64,000 nt of DNA from a virus: positions 1 to 64,000 of IMG/VR virus record IMGVR_UViG_3300027788_000009, one strand, 5' to 3'. The translations under genes and the position numbers were made by a program. This document shows, in pieces, positions 35,571-44,815 of this stretch (within the stretch, counting starts at the first letter, position 1; every line of letters starts with the position of its first letter). The notes beneath the pieces are model-generated. The model was not told where the DNA came from. It saw nothing but the letters and a program-made list of their open reading frames with translations, and ran no database searches.

Positions 35571-37439
35571 ATGGCATATCAAATTAATAAAACAGACGGC
35601 ACAATAGTTTCAACAGTCGCAGACGGTCAAATTGATAATATCTCAACTGACATTACGCTGATTGGTAAGAACTATAGTGGCTTCGGCGAAGTACTTAATG
35701 AAAACTTTATTAAAATACTTGAAAACTTTTCAAACGTAACTGCACCAACTGCTCCAATTAAAGGGCAAATTTGGTTTGATGCATCTGAATCAAAACTAAA
35801 AGTATATAGCGGAACAGCATTTGTTCCTGTAAGTTCTGCAACAATTGCTAACACACAACCAGCTACACTAGGTGTAGGTGACTTGTGGTTTAACGACATT
35901 GCTAAACAGCTATATTTCTTTGATGGTACAAGTACAATCTTACTAGGCCCAGCATATTCTGATGCACAAGGAGTAAGTGGTATTGTTGTAACAAGCATAC
36001 TTGATACGCTAAACCAAACTCGTGTTATTTCGTCATTATATAATAATGGTATTTTGTTAGGTATATTTGCTAAAGATACGTTTACTCCTAAAAATGATAT
36101 TGATGGATTTAGCGGAGCAATCATTCCAGGATTTAACCAAGGTACACTAGCAGGAATTAAATTTGATGTTACTTGTACAAACTCTGAAAAGTTAGCCAAC
36201 GTTGATTCTACAAACTATGTTAGAAAAGACACTGCTAACTCTTTAACTAATACACTTAGAATTGAAAGTGATTTAGGACTAGTTGTAGGATCTGCATCAC
36301 AAGCTAACTTGTCAGTTGACAACGGTAACGTTAAACTATCAAACGCTGCTGAAAATAAATTATTGATTTTAGATGTAAGAAAAGGCATTTCGCAAGAGAT
36401 TGCAATAAAAATTGATCCAGCTAATAGACAGATTGATTTATACGAAGGTGCTATAGATAGTGCTGTTAAACTTGGTGGAGAGTTAGAAGTTGCAGGCGAT
36501 GTTACTATTAGAGGAAGTTTAGTTATTAATGATGGCGATCTTGCTACAATTAGACAAACCGAACTAGTAGTTGAAGACAAATACATTGTACTAGCACAAA
36601 CAGGCGACAGTGGATCTAATTCAGATGAGATTGCTGACGGTGGAGGTTTAGTATTAAAAGGCACAACAGACAAAGTGTTGATGTACTCAAAAGACGGCCT
36701 TGGAGCAACAGCAGAATATCCAGCACTAGCATCACAAGCATGGACAAGTTCAGAACATGTAAACCTTGCAACAGGTAAAGAATTTAAAATTAACGGCGTT
36801 ACAGTACTAAGCGGAAATTCATTAGGTACTGGTATTACAGCTATTCCAGGTGTTACTAGCTTTGGTGCGCAAAACGTTGTTAACGTTGGCCCTGGGCTAC
36901 CACCTGTAGCGCAGATGAGACTTGAAGATAATAAAATTTCAACTCTTGCTAATAACGACAACTTAGAAATAGAACCAAATGGCACAGGTAACGTTGCATT
37001 AATTGGATCTCCTAAAATTACAGGAATGTTAGATCCAACTAATCCGCAAGATGCCGCAACAAAAGAATATGTAGACGATATTGCTGAAACTAGATCACTA
37101 GCATTTAGCATGGACTTATCAGATGGTAAACCAAACAGTTATATTGCATCAGAAATTTTGACAAACTTAGCACCACCAGCAGAGTATAGAACTGGTACAA
37201 TAGCAAGAATCTTAGCAACACTTTTAAGTAACTCAACAGTTTCGGTTAATTTAAATCCGTTATTAGATCAAGCCACAGCTACATTTAATACTCCGACAGG
37301 TACAGCACCAGGAGTGGTAAATGTGTCGCTTGATACTGCAAGTATTCCAGCAGCAGGTATTACAACATCTAGAATTATTAAAACGTTCCAGTTGTTAGGT
37401 GGTAATTGGCAACATCTTAACGATCAGGTGCTACCATAA
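35571..37439 (+). CDS. tail fibre protein (fibre paralogue 2)
   Basis: A 622-residue protein with the shared N-terminal attachment domain (LIGKNYSGFGEVLNENFIKILENFSN, PIKGQIWFDASESKLKVYSG, GDLWFNDIAKQLYFFDG) across residues 20-125. The middle has beta-helix-like repeats. A block near 320-380 (RQTELVVEDKYIVLAQTGDS, GGGLVLKG) is a conserved shaft/chaperone-like module, and a later PTNPQDAATKEYVDD motif occurs in many phage fibres. The distal end is unlike the other paralogues, as expected for the receptor-facing tip. GGCGAG precedes ATG 35571. Confidence 0.8.
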   Translation: MAYQINKTDGTIVSTVADGQIDNISTDITLIGKNYSGFGEVLNENFIKILENFSNVTAPTAPIKGQIWFDASESKLKVYSGTAFVPVSSATIANTQPATLGVGDLWFNDIAKQLYFFDGTSTILLGPAYSDAQGVSGIVVTSILDTLNQTRVISSLYNNGILLGIFAKDTFTPKNDIDGFSGAIIPGFNQGTLAGIKFDVTCTNSEKLANVDSTNYVRKDTANSLTNTLRIESDLGLVVGSASQANLSVDNGNVKLSNAAENKLLILDVRKGISQEIAIKIDPANRQIDLYEGAIDSAVKLGGELEVAGDVTIRGSLVINDGDLATIRQTELVVEDKYIVLAQTGDSGSNSDEIADGGGLVLKGTTDKVLMYSKDGLGATAEYPALASQAWTSSEHVNLATGKEFKINGVTVLSGNSLGTGITAIPGVTSFGAQNVVNVGPGLPPVAQMRLEDNKISTLANNDNLEIEPNGTGNVALIGSPKITGMLDPTNPQDAATKEYVDDIAETRSLAFSMDLSDGKPNSYIASEILTNLAPPAEYRTGTIARILATLLSNSTVSVNLNPLLDQATATFNTPTGTAPGVVNVSLDTASIPAAGITTSRIIKTFQLLGGNWQHLNDQVLP

Positions 37440-37461
37440 TATGAAAATAGGAGCGTTCTAA

Positions 37462-39693
37462 ATGGCTTATGTAATTAATAAAACCGACGGTACTCAATTA
37501 GTTGTACTACAAGATGCAGCAGTTGATTCAACAACAAGTTTATCGTTTGTTGGTAGAAACTACGTTGGATACGGTGAAATTCAAAATGAAAACTTTTTAT
37601 TCCTTTTAGAGAATTTTGCAAACCGTTCAGCTCCTGCTACACCTATTGTAGGGCAATGTTGGTTTGACTCAATATTAAATATTCTAAAGATTTACAATGG
37701 TGCAGACTGGGTAGAAGTAGGTGCAGCATCAGTAGGTGCAACATCGCCAACAACACCAGCAACAGGATCTTTTTGGTTAAAAAGTGCGCCAACAGCACTA
37801 ACACCAGCAATACCATCACTACATGTTTATAACGGCATTGAATGGATTAAAATAGGTCCAGAGAGTGCAGAAGGATTTCTTGAAACTAGAGCTAAATCTA
37901 CGTCATTAGTATCAGACGCAGGAGCAACATATCCAGTTATACAGCTCGTTGTTAATGATATTGTAATAGGAATAGTAACATCAAGTCCATTTACAATTGC
38001 ATCATCAAATGCAGTTCCAGGATTTACCGATTTAATTGCAGGTATTAACCTAGCAGCAACTACAAAGGTAATGGCCACACTACAAGGTGTTGCTGACAAG
38101 GCAGTAAGACTAGAACATCCAGTACTAGTTAATGGTGTTACTTTTGACGGATCGTCAGACCTTACAGTTAGAGCGCAAACACCTCACAGTCTACAAGCAG
38201 GCGGGTACCTTACAGGTACAGACTTTGATGGTGGAAGTACTTTATCTTGGGCAGTTGATGCATCTAGTTTAAATCAAATTGGAAAAATTGTAGCAAGAGA
38301 CAGTTCGGGTAATTTTGCAGCAGGAACAATTACTGCAAACTTAACAGGTGACGTTGCAGGTGACGTTGCAGGTGCAACAGCAAGTTTTACAGGTGATGTT
38401 ACAGCAGCAAGATTTATAGGAGCATCTCTTTCAGGAACAGCAGCCGCAGCACAGCGTCTATCAACAGCAAGAAATATTAACGGTGTTGGGTTTGACGGAA
38501 CAACTGACATTACAGTTACATCTGATGCTAATACACTAACAGGTACTAATTTACATAATACTGTAATTTCATCTGCATTAACAAGTGTAGGTACATTAAC
38601 AACACTTAACACTGCTGGAAATATTACAATTAATGGAAATTTAGTGCTTGACGGTACAGTTAATGCTACTGAAATAAAAGCAACTAACCAAATTAGTTTA
38701 GCTGCAACAGAAGGTGTAGATTATCAATTAAATTTATACGGACCAACAAGATCACCTAGTTTAAATGCAGGATTTATTCCAAGCAATGATGTAAATTTAG
38801 ATCTTGGATCTAGTGCATTACGTTTTAAGAATACATACTCACAAAACTTTACAGGTAACTTGACTGGTAATGTTACAGGTAATGCAACTACTGCAACTAC
38901 TGCAACAAACGTTGCTGGCGGAGCAGGCGGAACAATGCCGTATCAAACTGCTGCAGGAACAACGGCTCATATACCATCAGGCGTTGCAGGTCAGTTATTA
39001 AAATCAACTGGATCAGGGCAGCCGGTATGGGATACTATTACATTTTCAACACTAACAGCTGGTAGTTATATTACAGGGTTAGCATATGACGGTATTACTA
39101 GCACCTCATTTAATGTAGATGCAACAACTGCAAACACAGCAAATAAAGTAGTTGCTCGTGATGCAAGTGGTAACTTTAGTGCTGGTACAATTACTGCAAA
39201 CTTAACAGGTAATGCAACTACAGCAACTACAGCAACTACAGCAATTACAGCAACGTCGGCGACTACTGCAACTAATGCAACTAATGCAACTAATGCATCT
39301 TATGCAGTTACTCAAGCAACAGCAGATAGTTCAACATTAATTGCTACAACAGCATTTGTACAAAACGTTGTTAACACTACAATTAAAAGAACTATGACAA
39401 TTAGTTCACCAGCTCCAAATACTAGCTCACCTGATGCACAATATGCTGATCTTATTCAAGCATATCTACCAGCAAGTACAGCAAGTGGACAGACATTTGA
39501 ATTAATTATTAACAACATTTATGCAGGGAGTTCAAGTAGCTTTAGCGCAGGAAGATGGATCTTAGCATATCGTTGGGCCACTGCAAGTGTATCAACTAGT
39601 ACTTCGATTTATAATAGTAGTACAGGATATAAATTGATTTATCAATCCAATGGTAGTACTTGGGCATATACAGGAACCTGGAGTACGATTTAA
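37462..39693 (+). CDS. tail fibre protein with Asn-Ala-Thr repeats (fibre paralogue 3)
   Basis: A 743-residue protein. Residues 20-140 hold the shared domain (FVGRNYVGYGEIQNENFLFLLENFAN, PIVGQCWFDSILNILKIYNG). The shaft contains TGNLTGNVTGNATTATTATN repeats and a second run of NATTATTATT/NATNATNAS, then STLIATTAFVQNVV, a motif common before fibre tips. The many N-x-T/S triplets are low-complexity shaft sequence. The last 80 residues are aromatic and probably form the tip. AGGAG lies before ATG 37462; the end overlaps the oxygenase start (TAATG). Confidence 0.8.
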   Translation: MAYVINKTDGTQLVVLQDAAVDSTTSLSFVGRNYVGYGEIQNENFLFLLENFANRSAPATPIVGQCWFDSILNILKIYNGADWVEVGAASVGATSPTTPATGSFWLKSAPTALTPAIPSLHVYNGIEWIKIGPESAEGFLETRAKSTSLVSDAGATYPVIQLVVNDIVIGIVTSSPFTIASSNAVPGFTDLIAGINLAATTKVMATLQGVADKAVRLEHPVLVNGVTFDGSSDLTVRAQTPHSLQAGGYLTGTDFDGGSTLSWAVDASSLNQIGKIVARDSSGNFAAGTITANLTGDVAGDVAGATASFTGDVTAARFIGASLSGTAAAAQRLSTARNINGVGFDGTTDITVTSDANTLTGTNLHNTVISSALTSVGTLTTLNTAGNITINGNLVLDGTVNATEIKATNQISLAATEGVDYQLNLYGPTRSPSLNAGFIPSNDVNLDLGSSALRFKNTYSQNFTGNLTGNVTGNATTATTATNVAGGAGGTMPYQTAAGTTAHIPSGVAGQLLKSTGSGQPVWDTITFSTLTAGSYITGLAYDGITSTSFNVDATTANTANKVVARDASGNFSAGTITANLTGNATTATTATTAITATSATTATNATNATNASYAVTQATADSSTLIATTAFVQNVVNTTIKRTMTISSPAPNTSSPDAQYADLIQAYLPASTASGQTFELIINNIYAGSSSSFSAGRWILAYRWATASVSTSTSIYNSSTGYKLIYQSNGSTWAYTGTWSTI
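39212..39300 (+). repeat. short in-frame DNA repeats in fibre gene 3
   Basis: Nine-base units (gcaactaca, then actaatgca, each about three copies) encode the Ala-Thr-Thr and Asn-Ala-Thr runs. They keep frame and could change shaft length by slippage. Confidence 0.75.
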
Positions 39694-40190
39694 TGGCACA
39701 GGTATCGTTGATACCGAACTATTGTAAAAATGTTGATGAAATAGTAAGGTTAGTAGAGGCAAACGAAGAAAGTTTTTTTGTAAGAGAACAAGGCGCAGAG
39801 TTTAATTTTGTTACTGCATACGGCGAAAGTAAACTAAAAAGTATGTTCCGTTGGAACATGCCAAACGAATTAAAGGAGTTGATAAATGAATCAATTCCAG
39901 AAGAAGATAAGACTTGTGATAGTTTTTGTATAAACAAATACGATCCAGGCGATTATTTAAAAAGGCACCGAGATAGTGCAGGCGGGTATTGGAAGTTTAA
40001 ACTAATATTTTTAAGAGCTGATGCTCCGCACTTTTGTTGGTACGATGAAGAAGGTAACAGTAATTTAGTTGACGAAACACCTGGAATGTTTATTGATATG
40101 CCAGTTAATTTAGAACACGAAGTTACTAAAATAGAACAAAATGAAAGACCTAAGATAAGTCTTGCATTAAGTTGGGGAAGAACTAGATGA
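39693..40190 (+). CDS. 2OG-Fe(II) oxygenase
   Basis: A 165-residue protein of the 2-oxoglutarate/Fe(II) dioxygenase fold. The metal triad is visible: H92 and D94 in RHRDSAG and H142 in LEHEV; R152 in ERPKISLALSW would bind 2-oxoglutarate. The preceding INKYDPGDYL is the usual strand before HxD. The best start is ATG 39693, coupled to the fibre stop; a TTG 33 bases earlier is less likely. Its place between fibre paralogues 3 and 4 suggests hydroxylation of fibre residues or of DNA/nucleotide, but no substrate is visible. Confidence 0.9.
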   Translation: MAQVSLIPNYCKNVDEIVRLVEANEESFFVREQGAEFNFVTAYGESKLKSMFRWNMPNELKELINESIPEEDKTCDSFCINKYDPGDYLKRHRDSAGGYWKFKLIFLRADAPHFCWYDEEGNSNLVDETPGMFIDMPVNLEHEVTKIEQNERPKISLALSWGRTR

Positions 40191-40630
40191 GCAAACAAAT
40201 TATAATTTTTAACACTGATCGATCACAAGTGATCTCAGCACAAGACTACGACAGCGAGTTTTCGGAAAGACTTACTGAAGGCGGAGTGCCGCATAAAACA
40301 ATAGACATTGATACTGAAAATGAATATTGGTGGGGCGACTATGCTAGTGGCGGTGTAAGATCGTTAAATGATGTGCCGTTAATTGAAGAAGTTGCTATTG
40401 AAGAAGTTATCAATAAACAAATTCTTGTAAAATATCCTGTTCACAAGCAATTAAATATTATTGCAACTTGTTTAGAAGCAGCTGGAATTCCGCTTACAAG
40501 CGAGTTTACTGAAATGCGTGAATATATTAATCAAAAATCAGTAAATTACAATTCTGCACTACAAACATATAAAGATAACCCAAGTGTATACAGTTTTTAC
40601 CCTAAGCCTGTAGCACCAGAAGAAGAGTAA
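40187..40630 (+). CDS. small acidic protein in the fibre cassette, possibly fibre assembly
   Basis: A 147-residue protein overlapping the oxygenase by four bases (ATGA). The N-terminal half is beta-rich with EYWWGDYASGG. The C-terminal half has YPVHKQLNIIATCLEAAGI, then a helix with MREYINQKSVNYNSALQTYKDNP and a Pro/Glu tail. That second half resembles the helical end of tail-fibre assembly proteins. It lies directly upstream of fibre paralogue 4, which fits a chaperone, but the match is weak. Confidence 0.5.
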   Translation: MSKQIIIFNTDRSQVISAQDYDSEFSERLTEGGVPHKTIDIDTENEYWWGDYASGGVRSLNDVPLIEEVAIEEVINKQILVKYPVHKQLNIIATCLEAAGIPLTSEFTEMREYINQKSVNYNSALQTYKDNPSVYSFYPKPVAPEEE

Positions 40631-40635
40631 AGGTT

Positions 40636-40643
40636 GATAAATA
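40636..40643 (+). promoter_or_regulatory. late-promoter-like GATAAATA box
   Basis: GATAAATAC lies six bases after the previous stop and 28 bases before ATG 40672, with AGGAAG in between. It would give fibre paralogue 4 its own late transcript. Confidence 0.6.
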
Positions 40644-40671
40644 CAACTACAAACTAGGAAGATAAAGCACA

Positions 40672-42438
40672 ATGGCATACCAAGTAGATAAATTTAACGG
40701 AACTTTTTTAACGTCAGTCGAAGACGGAACTATCGATACCAGTACGGATTTACGCTTCGTTGGTAAAAATTATGCAGGTTATGGCGAAGTACAGAACGAA
40801 AACTTCTTACATTTGTTAGAAAACTTTGCAAATACTACTGCTCCACCAAAAGCAGTTTTAGGCCAAATCTGGTTTGATAGTGCTTCTTTAAGACTTAAAT
40901 TTTATGATGGAACAAAATGGAAAACAGCAAACGGTGCTGAAGTTGCATCAGTTGCTCCGTCAGGACTAGCAGTAGGTGAAATTTGGTGGGATACATCAGC
41001 AAAGCAGTTATATGCATGGTCAGGCGGCGAGTTTGTATTAGTAGGTCCAGAAGCATCTCCAGACTTAGGTGCTAGTGGTGCAATTGCACAAGTTGTTAAA
41101 GACACAGGCAACACTAACCATTCTATTTTAAAAATTAATTCAGGTGGAAAAACTGTTTCAATTGTTTCACAAACAGAATTTACACTAAACAGTTCAATTA
41201 ACCCAATTGATGACTTTACATTAATCAAGAAAGGTATTACTATGGCAAAAGCAGATGCCAATGGTATTACCACAGATGATTATGTTTATTGGGGAACATC
41301 ATCAAATGCATTAAAGCTAGGCGGAGTTGCCGCAACAGAATACTTACAAAAAGGTAGCATTACCTTTAACCAAGAAATTAATTTCCAAGATGCAGGTTAT
41401 AGAGTTGGTGACCAAAGTGACTTTAGACTTAGAGTTGAAAACGATGATGAAATTGTTTTAGAGAGTGTACTTGGTAACCCTGTTAAATTTATTATTAACG
41501 ATAGCGGAACAACAAGAAAAAATGTTATGACGTTAGCGTCAACAGGATTATTGCCTGGCGTAACAAGTTCATACACACTTGGTTCAGCTTCATTAAAATG
41601 GTCAGCAGTACATGCTGATACATTTACAGGAGCATTTACAGGACCACTTACAGGTAATATAAATGGTAATACTCAAGGTAGCTTACTTGCAACAGATTCA
41701 ACCATTATGGTTAATGGTATAACAAAAACTATTGGTTACACAGGAGCTTCATTATACGGAACACTATTTGGATCAGTACAAGGTAACTTAACAGGTACTG
41801 CATCTGATGCAAGTGCGTTAAACGGTATTACTCCATCTATTCCAGTTCCTGCATCAGGAAACAGTATTGCAGTTAGAGATGCTACAGGTACAATTTACGC
41901 TACTACGTTTAACGGCACAGCAAGTAAAGCAGACAGAATTAAAATCGACGACACAGCTACAGATTCAGATCCAAACTATAAAACAGCTAAGACTACTGCA
42001 ACAGCAAATAGTATTGCAGCAAGAAATAGTTCAGGAGACTTAATTGCTAATCTATTCCAAGGTACTGCAACAGCAGCACGTTATGCTGATCTTGCAGAAA
42101 AATATTTAACTGATGATGAATACGAAGCAGGAACAGTTGTATCAGTAGGTGGCGAAGAAGAAGTTACACAATGTAAAGATGGCGATAGAGCGTTAGGTGT
42201 TATTTCAGCACAACCTGCATACATGATGAATGCATGGCTAGAAGGCGGTCAGTACATTGCACTTAAAGGTAGAGTTCCGGTTAAAGTAATTGGAGCTGTC
42301 GCTAAAGGTAATAAACTAGTTGCAGCCGCTGACGGGTATGCAAAAGTTGCTCAAGCACTTGACCCTGATGTGTTTGCAATTGCGTTAGAGTCTAATTCAA
42401 ATTCAGGAACAAAAGTTATTGAAGCGGTAGTATTATAA
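40672..42438 (+). CDS. tail fibre protein (fibre paralogue 4)
   Basis: A 588-residue protein. Residues 20-130 are the shared domain (FVGKNYAGYGEVQNENFLHLLENFAN, KAVLGQIWFDSASLRLKFYDG, GEIWWDTSAKQLYAWSGG). A beta-repeat shaft follows. The last 120 residues (ARYADLAEKYLTDDEYEAGTVVSVGG, then ALGVISAQPAYMMN, then LKGRVPVKVIGAVAKG) are a conserved distal module seen in several marine phage fibres, different from the collar of paralogue 1. Ends in TAATG, coupling to the next gene. Confidence 0.8.
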   Translation: MAYQVDKFNGTFLTSVEDGTIDTSTDLRFVGKNYAGYGEVQNENFLHLLENFANTTAPPKAVLGQIWFDSASLRLKFYDGTKWKTANGAEVASVAPSGLAVGEIWWDTSAKQLYAWSGGEFVLVGPEASPDLGASGAIAQVVKDTGNTNHSILKINSGGKTVSIVSQTEFTLNSSINPIDDFTLIKKGITMAKADANGITTDDYVYWGTSSNALKLGGVAATEYLQKGSITFNQEINFQDAGYRVGDQSDFRLRVENDDEIVLESVLGNPVKFIINDSGTTRKNVMTLASTGLLPGVTSSYTLGSASLKWSAVHADTFTGAFTGPLTGNINGNTQGSLLATDSTIMVNGITKTIGYTGASLYGTLFGSVQGNLTGTASDASALNGITPSIPVPASGNSIAVRDATGTIYATTFNGTASKADRIKIDDTATDSDPNYKTAKTTATANSIAARNSSGDLIANLFQGTATAARYADLAEKYLTDDEYEAGTVVSVGGEEEVTQCKDGDRALGVISAQPAYMMNAWLEGGQYIALKGRVPVKVIGAVAKGNKLVAAADGYAKVAQALDPDVFAIALESNSNSGTKVIEAVVL

Positions 42439-43340
42439 TGGCTACAACCGGCGCACAAATATTATCTACAGACCTAAACACGTTAAGAAACAAAGTTTCT
42501 GACGTAATTGGTAGTGGCACCGGCACATTCGGATACGGCCAAACTGTAAACAGCTCAACAGTTATTTCAGGGCAAACAGTTTTAAAGTCTCACTTTGATG
42601 CAATTAGGTTTGACATTGTTAATGCATATTTTCATCAAAACGGTTTAGTTCCAGCAGCAACAATTGCACAAATTGGTGATCCTATTTCAGCAGGAGCAAG
42701 TGATCCGTTTAATGGGTACAATGCTCTTGCAGATGAAATTAGAAGTGATAGATTTGATTGCGATCCTGGTCTACTAACAGTTACTCCAAAAGCTACTACA
42801 ACTTACACATCAGCATGGAGTAGTGCTGCTGAACATGTGGTTACTATGACATTTGCCAATGCAGACGATGCAAGGCATTTTTGGAATTCAGGAAGCAGAC
42901 TTAGAATTACAGCAAACAGAGCGTTTGGATCTGCAACACAACAAAATGGTGCATGGACAGATTTGTTATCAGCAGCTGGTTCACAAACGTTTGGCGGCAG
43001 ATTACCTACACCTTTAGCTCACACATACATGCTGACTAACACATATCAGCAACTTTATACGTTAGCTGCAAGTACACCTTATTCAAACAACGAATACAAA
43101 ATTTTAGGCAAATGTGATGTTGCTAGTAATGCAGCTGGAACAGCTAGAATCTTTGATTTTAAAGTTTTATTATCAGACAACTATACAGATCCAGGAGCAC
43201 CAGCTCCAGGAGATTCAGTAGACGGCACTCTTTCTATTACTGTAGAAGAATTAAAAGCTACAGGAACAATATTGCCTGCTAATACTGCATTTTCTATCAC
43301 ATCGCCAGCATACACAGCCGCCGCGATCAGTGCTTCTTAG
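42438..43340 (+). CDS. virion structural protein, paralogue A
   Basis: A 300-residue protein with no named domain that I recognise. A helical N-terminal region (LSTDLNTLRNKVSDVIG) is followed by a GYGQ motif and a beta-rich C-terminal half with VTMTFANADDARHFWNSGSRLRI, then LLSAAGSQTFGG. The same order and motifs appear in the next gene, so the two are a duplicated pair. Similar proteins occur next to fibres in marine T4-likes and are probably virion proteins. Confidence 0.65.
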   Translation: MATTGAQILSTDLNTLRNKVSDVIGSGTGTFGYGQTVNSSTVISGQTVLKSHFDAIRFDIVNAYFHQNGLVPAATIAQIGDPISAGASDPFNGYNALADEIRSDRFDCDPGLLTVTPKATTTYTSAWSSAAEHVVTMTFANADDARHFWNSGSRLRITANRAFGSATQQNGAWTDLLSAAGSQTFGGRLPTPLAHTYMLTNTYQQLYTLAASTPYSNNEYKILGKCDVASNAAGTARIFDFKVLLSDNYTDPGAPAPGDSVDGTLSITVEELKATGTILPANTAFSITSPAYTAAAISAS

Positions 43341-43350
43341 TTGCTGGTAC

Positions 43351-43358
43351 AATAAATA
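43351..43358 (+). promoter_or_regulatory. late-promoter-like AATAAATA box
   Basis: AATAAATACTGTTG lies ten bases after the previous stop and 16 bases before ATG 43375, with TGAGGAA just before the start. Confidence 0.6.
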
Positions 43359-43374
43359 CTGTTGAGGAAAACAT

Positions 43375-44403
43375 ATGTCCGGCATCGGCGATAAAATTGA
43401 TAAAAACGAATACAACAACCTAGTAGAAATCATGAATCTCTACATAGGGAATTCTACGAACACATCCTCTCATGCATATGCAAGAAATGGATATGGCCAA
43501 GCTATTAATGCACTAGGCGTTAGTGAATCAGATAAAATTACTATTGAACAATATGGTAGAGTTATTACAGACCTGTATAACTGGTATCGACATATTTACG
43601 GTTCAAATCCTCCATCTAACTACGGTGGCTGGCCAAATAACGTTGGCCTTAATAAAATCATTGATAGTAGCAACAGTACAGATGACGCTGGTCCTTCACG
43701 TCCGTTTAATAGATGGTCTCAGCTTCTAGTGCCACTACAAAACAATAAAAACATTGTTCCACCAGCAGCAGTTGCAACTACTACTAACCATAGTAATGTT
43801 TCGTATGCAGGTACGTGGGCAGGTTCTGCAACATGTGTTGTTAGTGTGTCATGGCCTACTGCACAACAAGCAAGACACTTTTTTAACAGTGGCGGCCAAA
43901 TACAATTTACATCAGCATTAACTGCAACTTCTGGGTCAGCTCAAGATGCATCGTGGGCAAGTTTATTATCAGTAGCAGGCACACAGAGCTTTGGTGGCCA
44001 AACGCCGGCAACTGGCGGAACTCCCGCAGACGGATATAATTGGTTTAGATGCCAATCTACATATCAACAACCGTTTTATACTGCAACAGCATCTTCACCA
44101 TACACAGCAAACTACTATAGAATATATGCAAGAACTCCAGGGGTTACTAATTCACTCGGAACTGCTTCGAGTATAGAATTTACGTTATTCTTTAATGACG
44201 GACACGTTGGATTAGGTGGCCCTCCAGCTCAAGGATCAGTAGGTAGTAATACATACGGTCCGGACGTAGTTGGTCCTGCATCACTCCAAGTTGCTACAAC
44301 CTCAAGAAAAGCCTCTGGATTTATTAGCTTATACCCGTCAGGCAGCACAGGGTTTAACATTACAACCCCAACTGTAAGCGTCGGAGCAATCACAGTCAGT
44401 TAA
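43375..44403 (+). CDS. virion structural protein, paralogue B
   Basis: A 342-residue protein homologous to the preceding one: helical N-terminus (DKIDKNEYNNLVEIMNLYIG), GYGQ, then VSVSWPTAQQARHFFNSGGQIQF and LLSVAGTQSFGGQTP. It is longer by insertions in the first third. No catalytic motif, membrane segment or signal peptide is visible. Confidence 0.65.
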   Translation: MSGIGDKIDKNEYNNLVEIMNLYIGNSTNTSSHAYARNGYGQAINALGVSESDKITIEQYGRVITDLYNWYRHIYGSNPPSNYGGWPNNVGLNKIIDSSNSTDDAGPSRPFNRWSQLLVPLQNNKNIVPPAAVATTTNHSNVSYAGTWAGSATCVVSVSWPTAQQARHFFNSGGQIQFTSALTATSGSAQDASWASLLSVAGTQSFGGQTPATGGTPADGYNWFRCQSTYQQPFYTATASSPYTANYYRIYARTPGVTNSLGTASSIEFTLFFNDGHVGLGGPPAQGSVGSNTYGPDVVGPASLQVATTSRKASGFISLYPSGSTGFNITTPTVSVGAITVS

Positions 44404-44425
44404 CTTAGTCCACAGCTATACAGCG

Positions 44426-44433
44426 CATAAATA
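44426..44433 (+). promoter_or_regulatory. late-promoter-like CATAAATA box
   Basis: CATAAATATTATAAG lies 30 bases before ATG 44464, where CGGAGG is the ribosome-binding site. It would drive the small protein and the glycosyltransferase cassette that follows without any other obvious promoter for 11 kb. Confidence 0.55.
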
Positions 44434-44463
44434 TTATAAGTGCTACTATAACTCGGAGGCTAC

Positions 44464-44814
44464 ATGCAAGAACAACTAAAACAAGCATTAGATTTTTCAA
44501 AATACAGAGAAACTTTTGCAATTCAACGTAAAACCCTAAAAGAAAAAATTGATGCTAGATTAACCTATGGCATTAATGGCGGAATCTTTAAAATTAATAG
44601 AGAACTGATTAACTTTGTTCAAATGCTTATTGGAGCAGAACGAACTGAAGGCGTAGTTCTACTTGACGTTAACAACAATCCTATTCTAATTGATAATTTA
44701 GTAGAATTTAAAGATGAAATTTTAGATAGATACATGACATCAACTCTAGAATACTACGAAGAATATCAAAAACTTAAAAAAAGCAGATCAGTTGAAAGTT
44801 TAATTGCGGATTAA
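44464..44814 (+). CDS. small helical protein heading the glycan cassette, function unknown
   Basis: A 116-residue, mostly helical protein. The middle block GINGGIFKINRELINFVQMLIGAE is followed by VVLLDVNNNPILIDNL and a charged helix of E, Y and K residues. Similar small proteins follow fibres in other marine T4-likes without a function. One base separates its stop from the start of the first glycosyltransferase. Confidence 0.6.
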   Translation: MQEQLKQALDFSKYRETFAIQRKTLKEKIDARLTYGINGGIFKINRELINFVQMLIGAERTEGVVLLDVNNNPILIDNLVEFKDEILDRYMTSTLEYYEEYQKLKKSRSVESLIAD

Positions 44815-44815
44815 T

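Noticed and set aside
36215-37111. 298-codon minus-strand frame inside fibre paralogue 2
   Set aside because: Antisense shadow of a Thr/Ala-rich gene; composition is unnatural (Ser, Pro, Leu, Thr) with no start signals.
33417-42438. Diversity-generating retroelement acting on fibre tips
   Set aside because: No reverse transcriptase or template/variable repeat pair is visible in the window.
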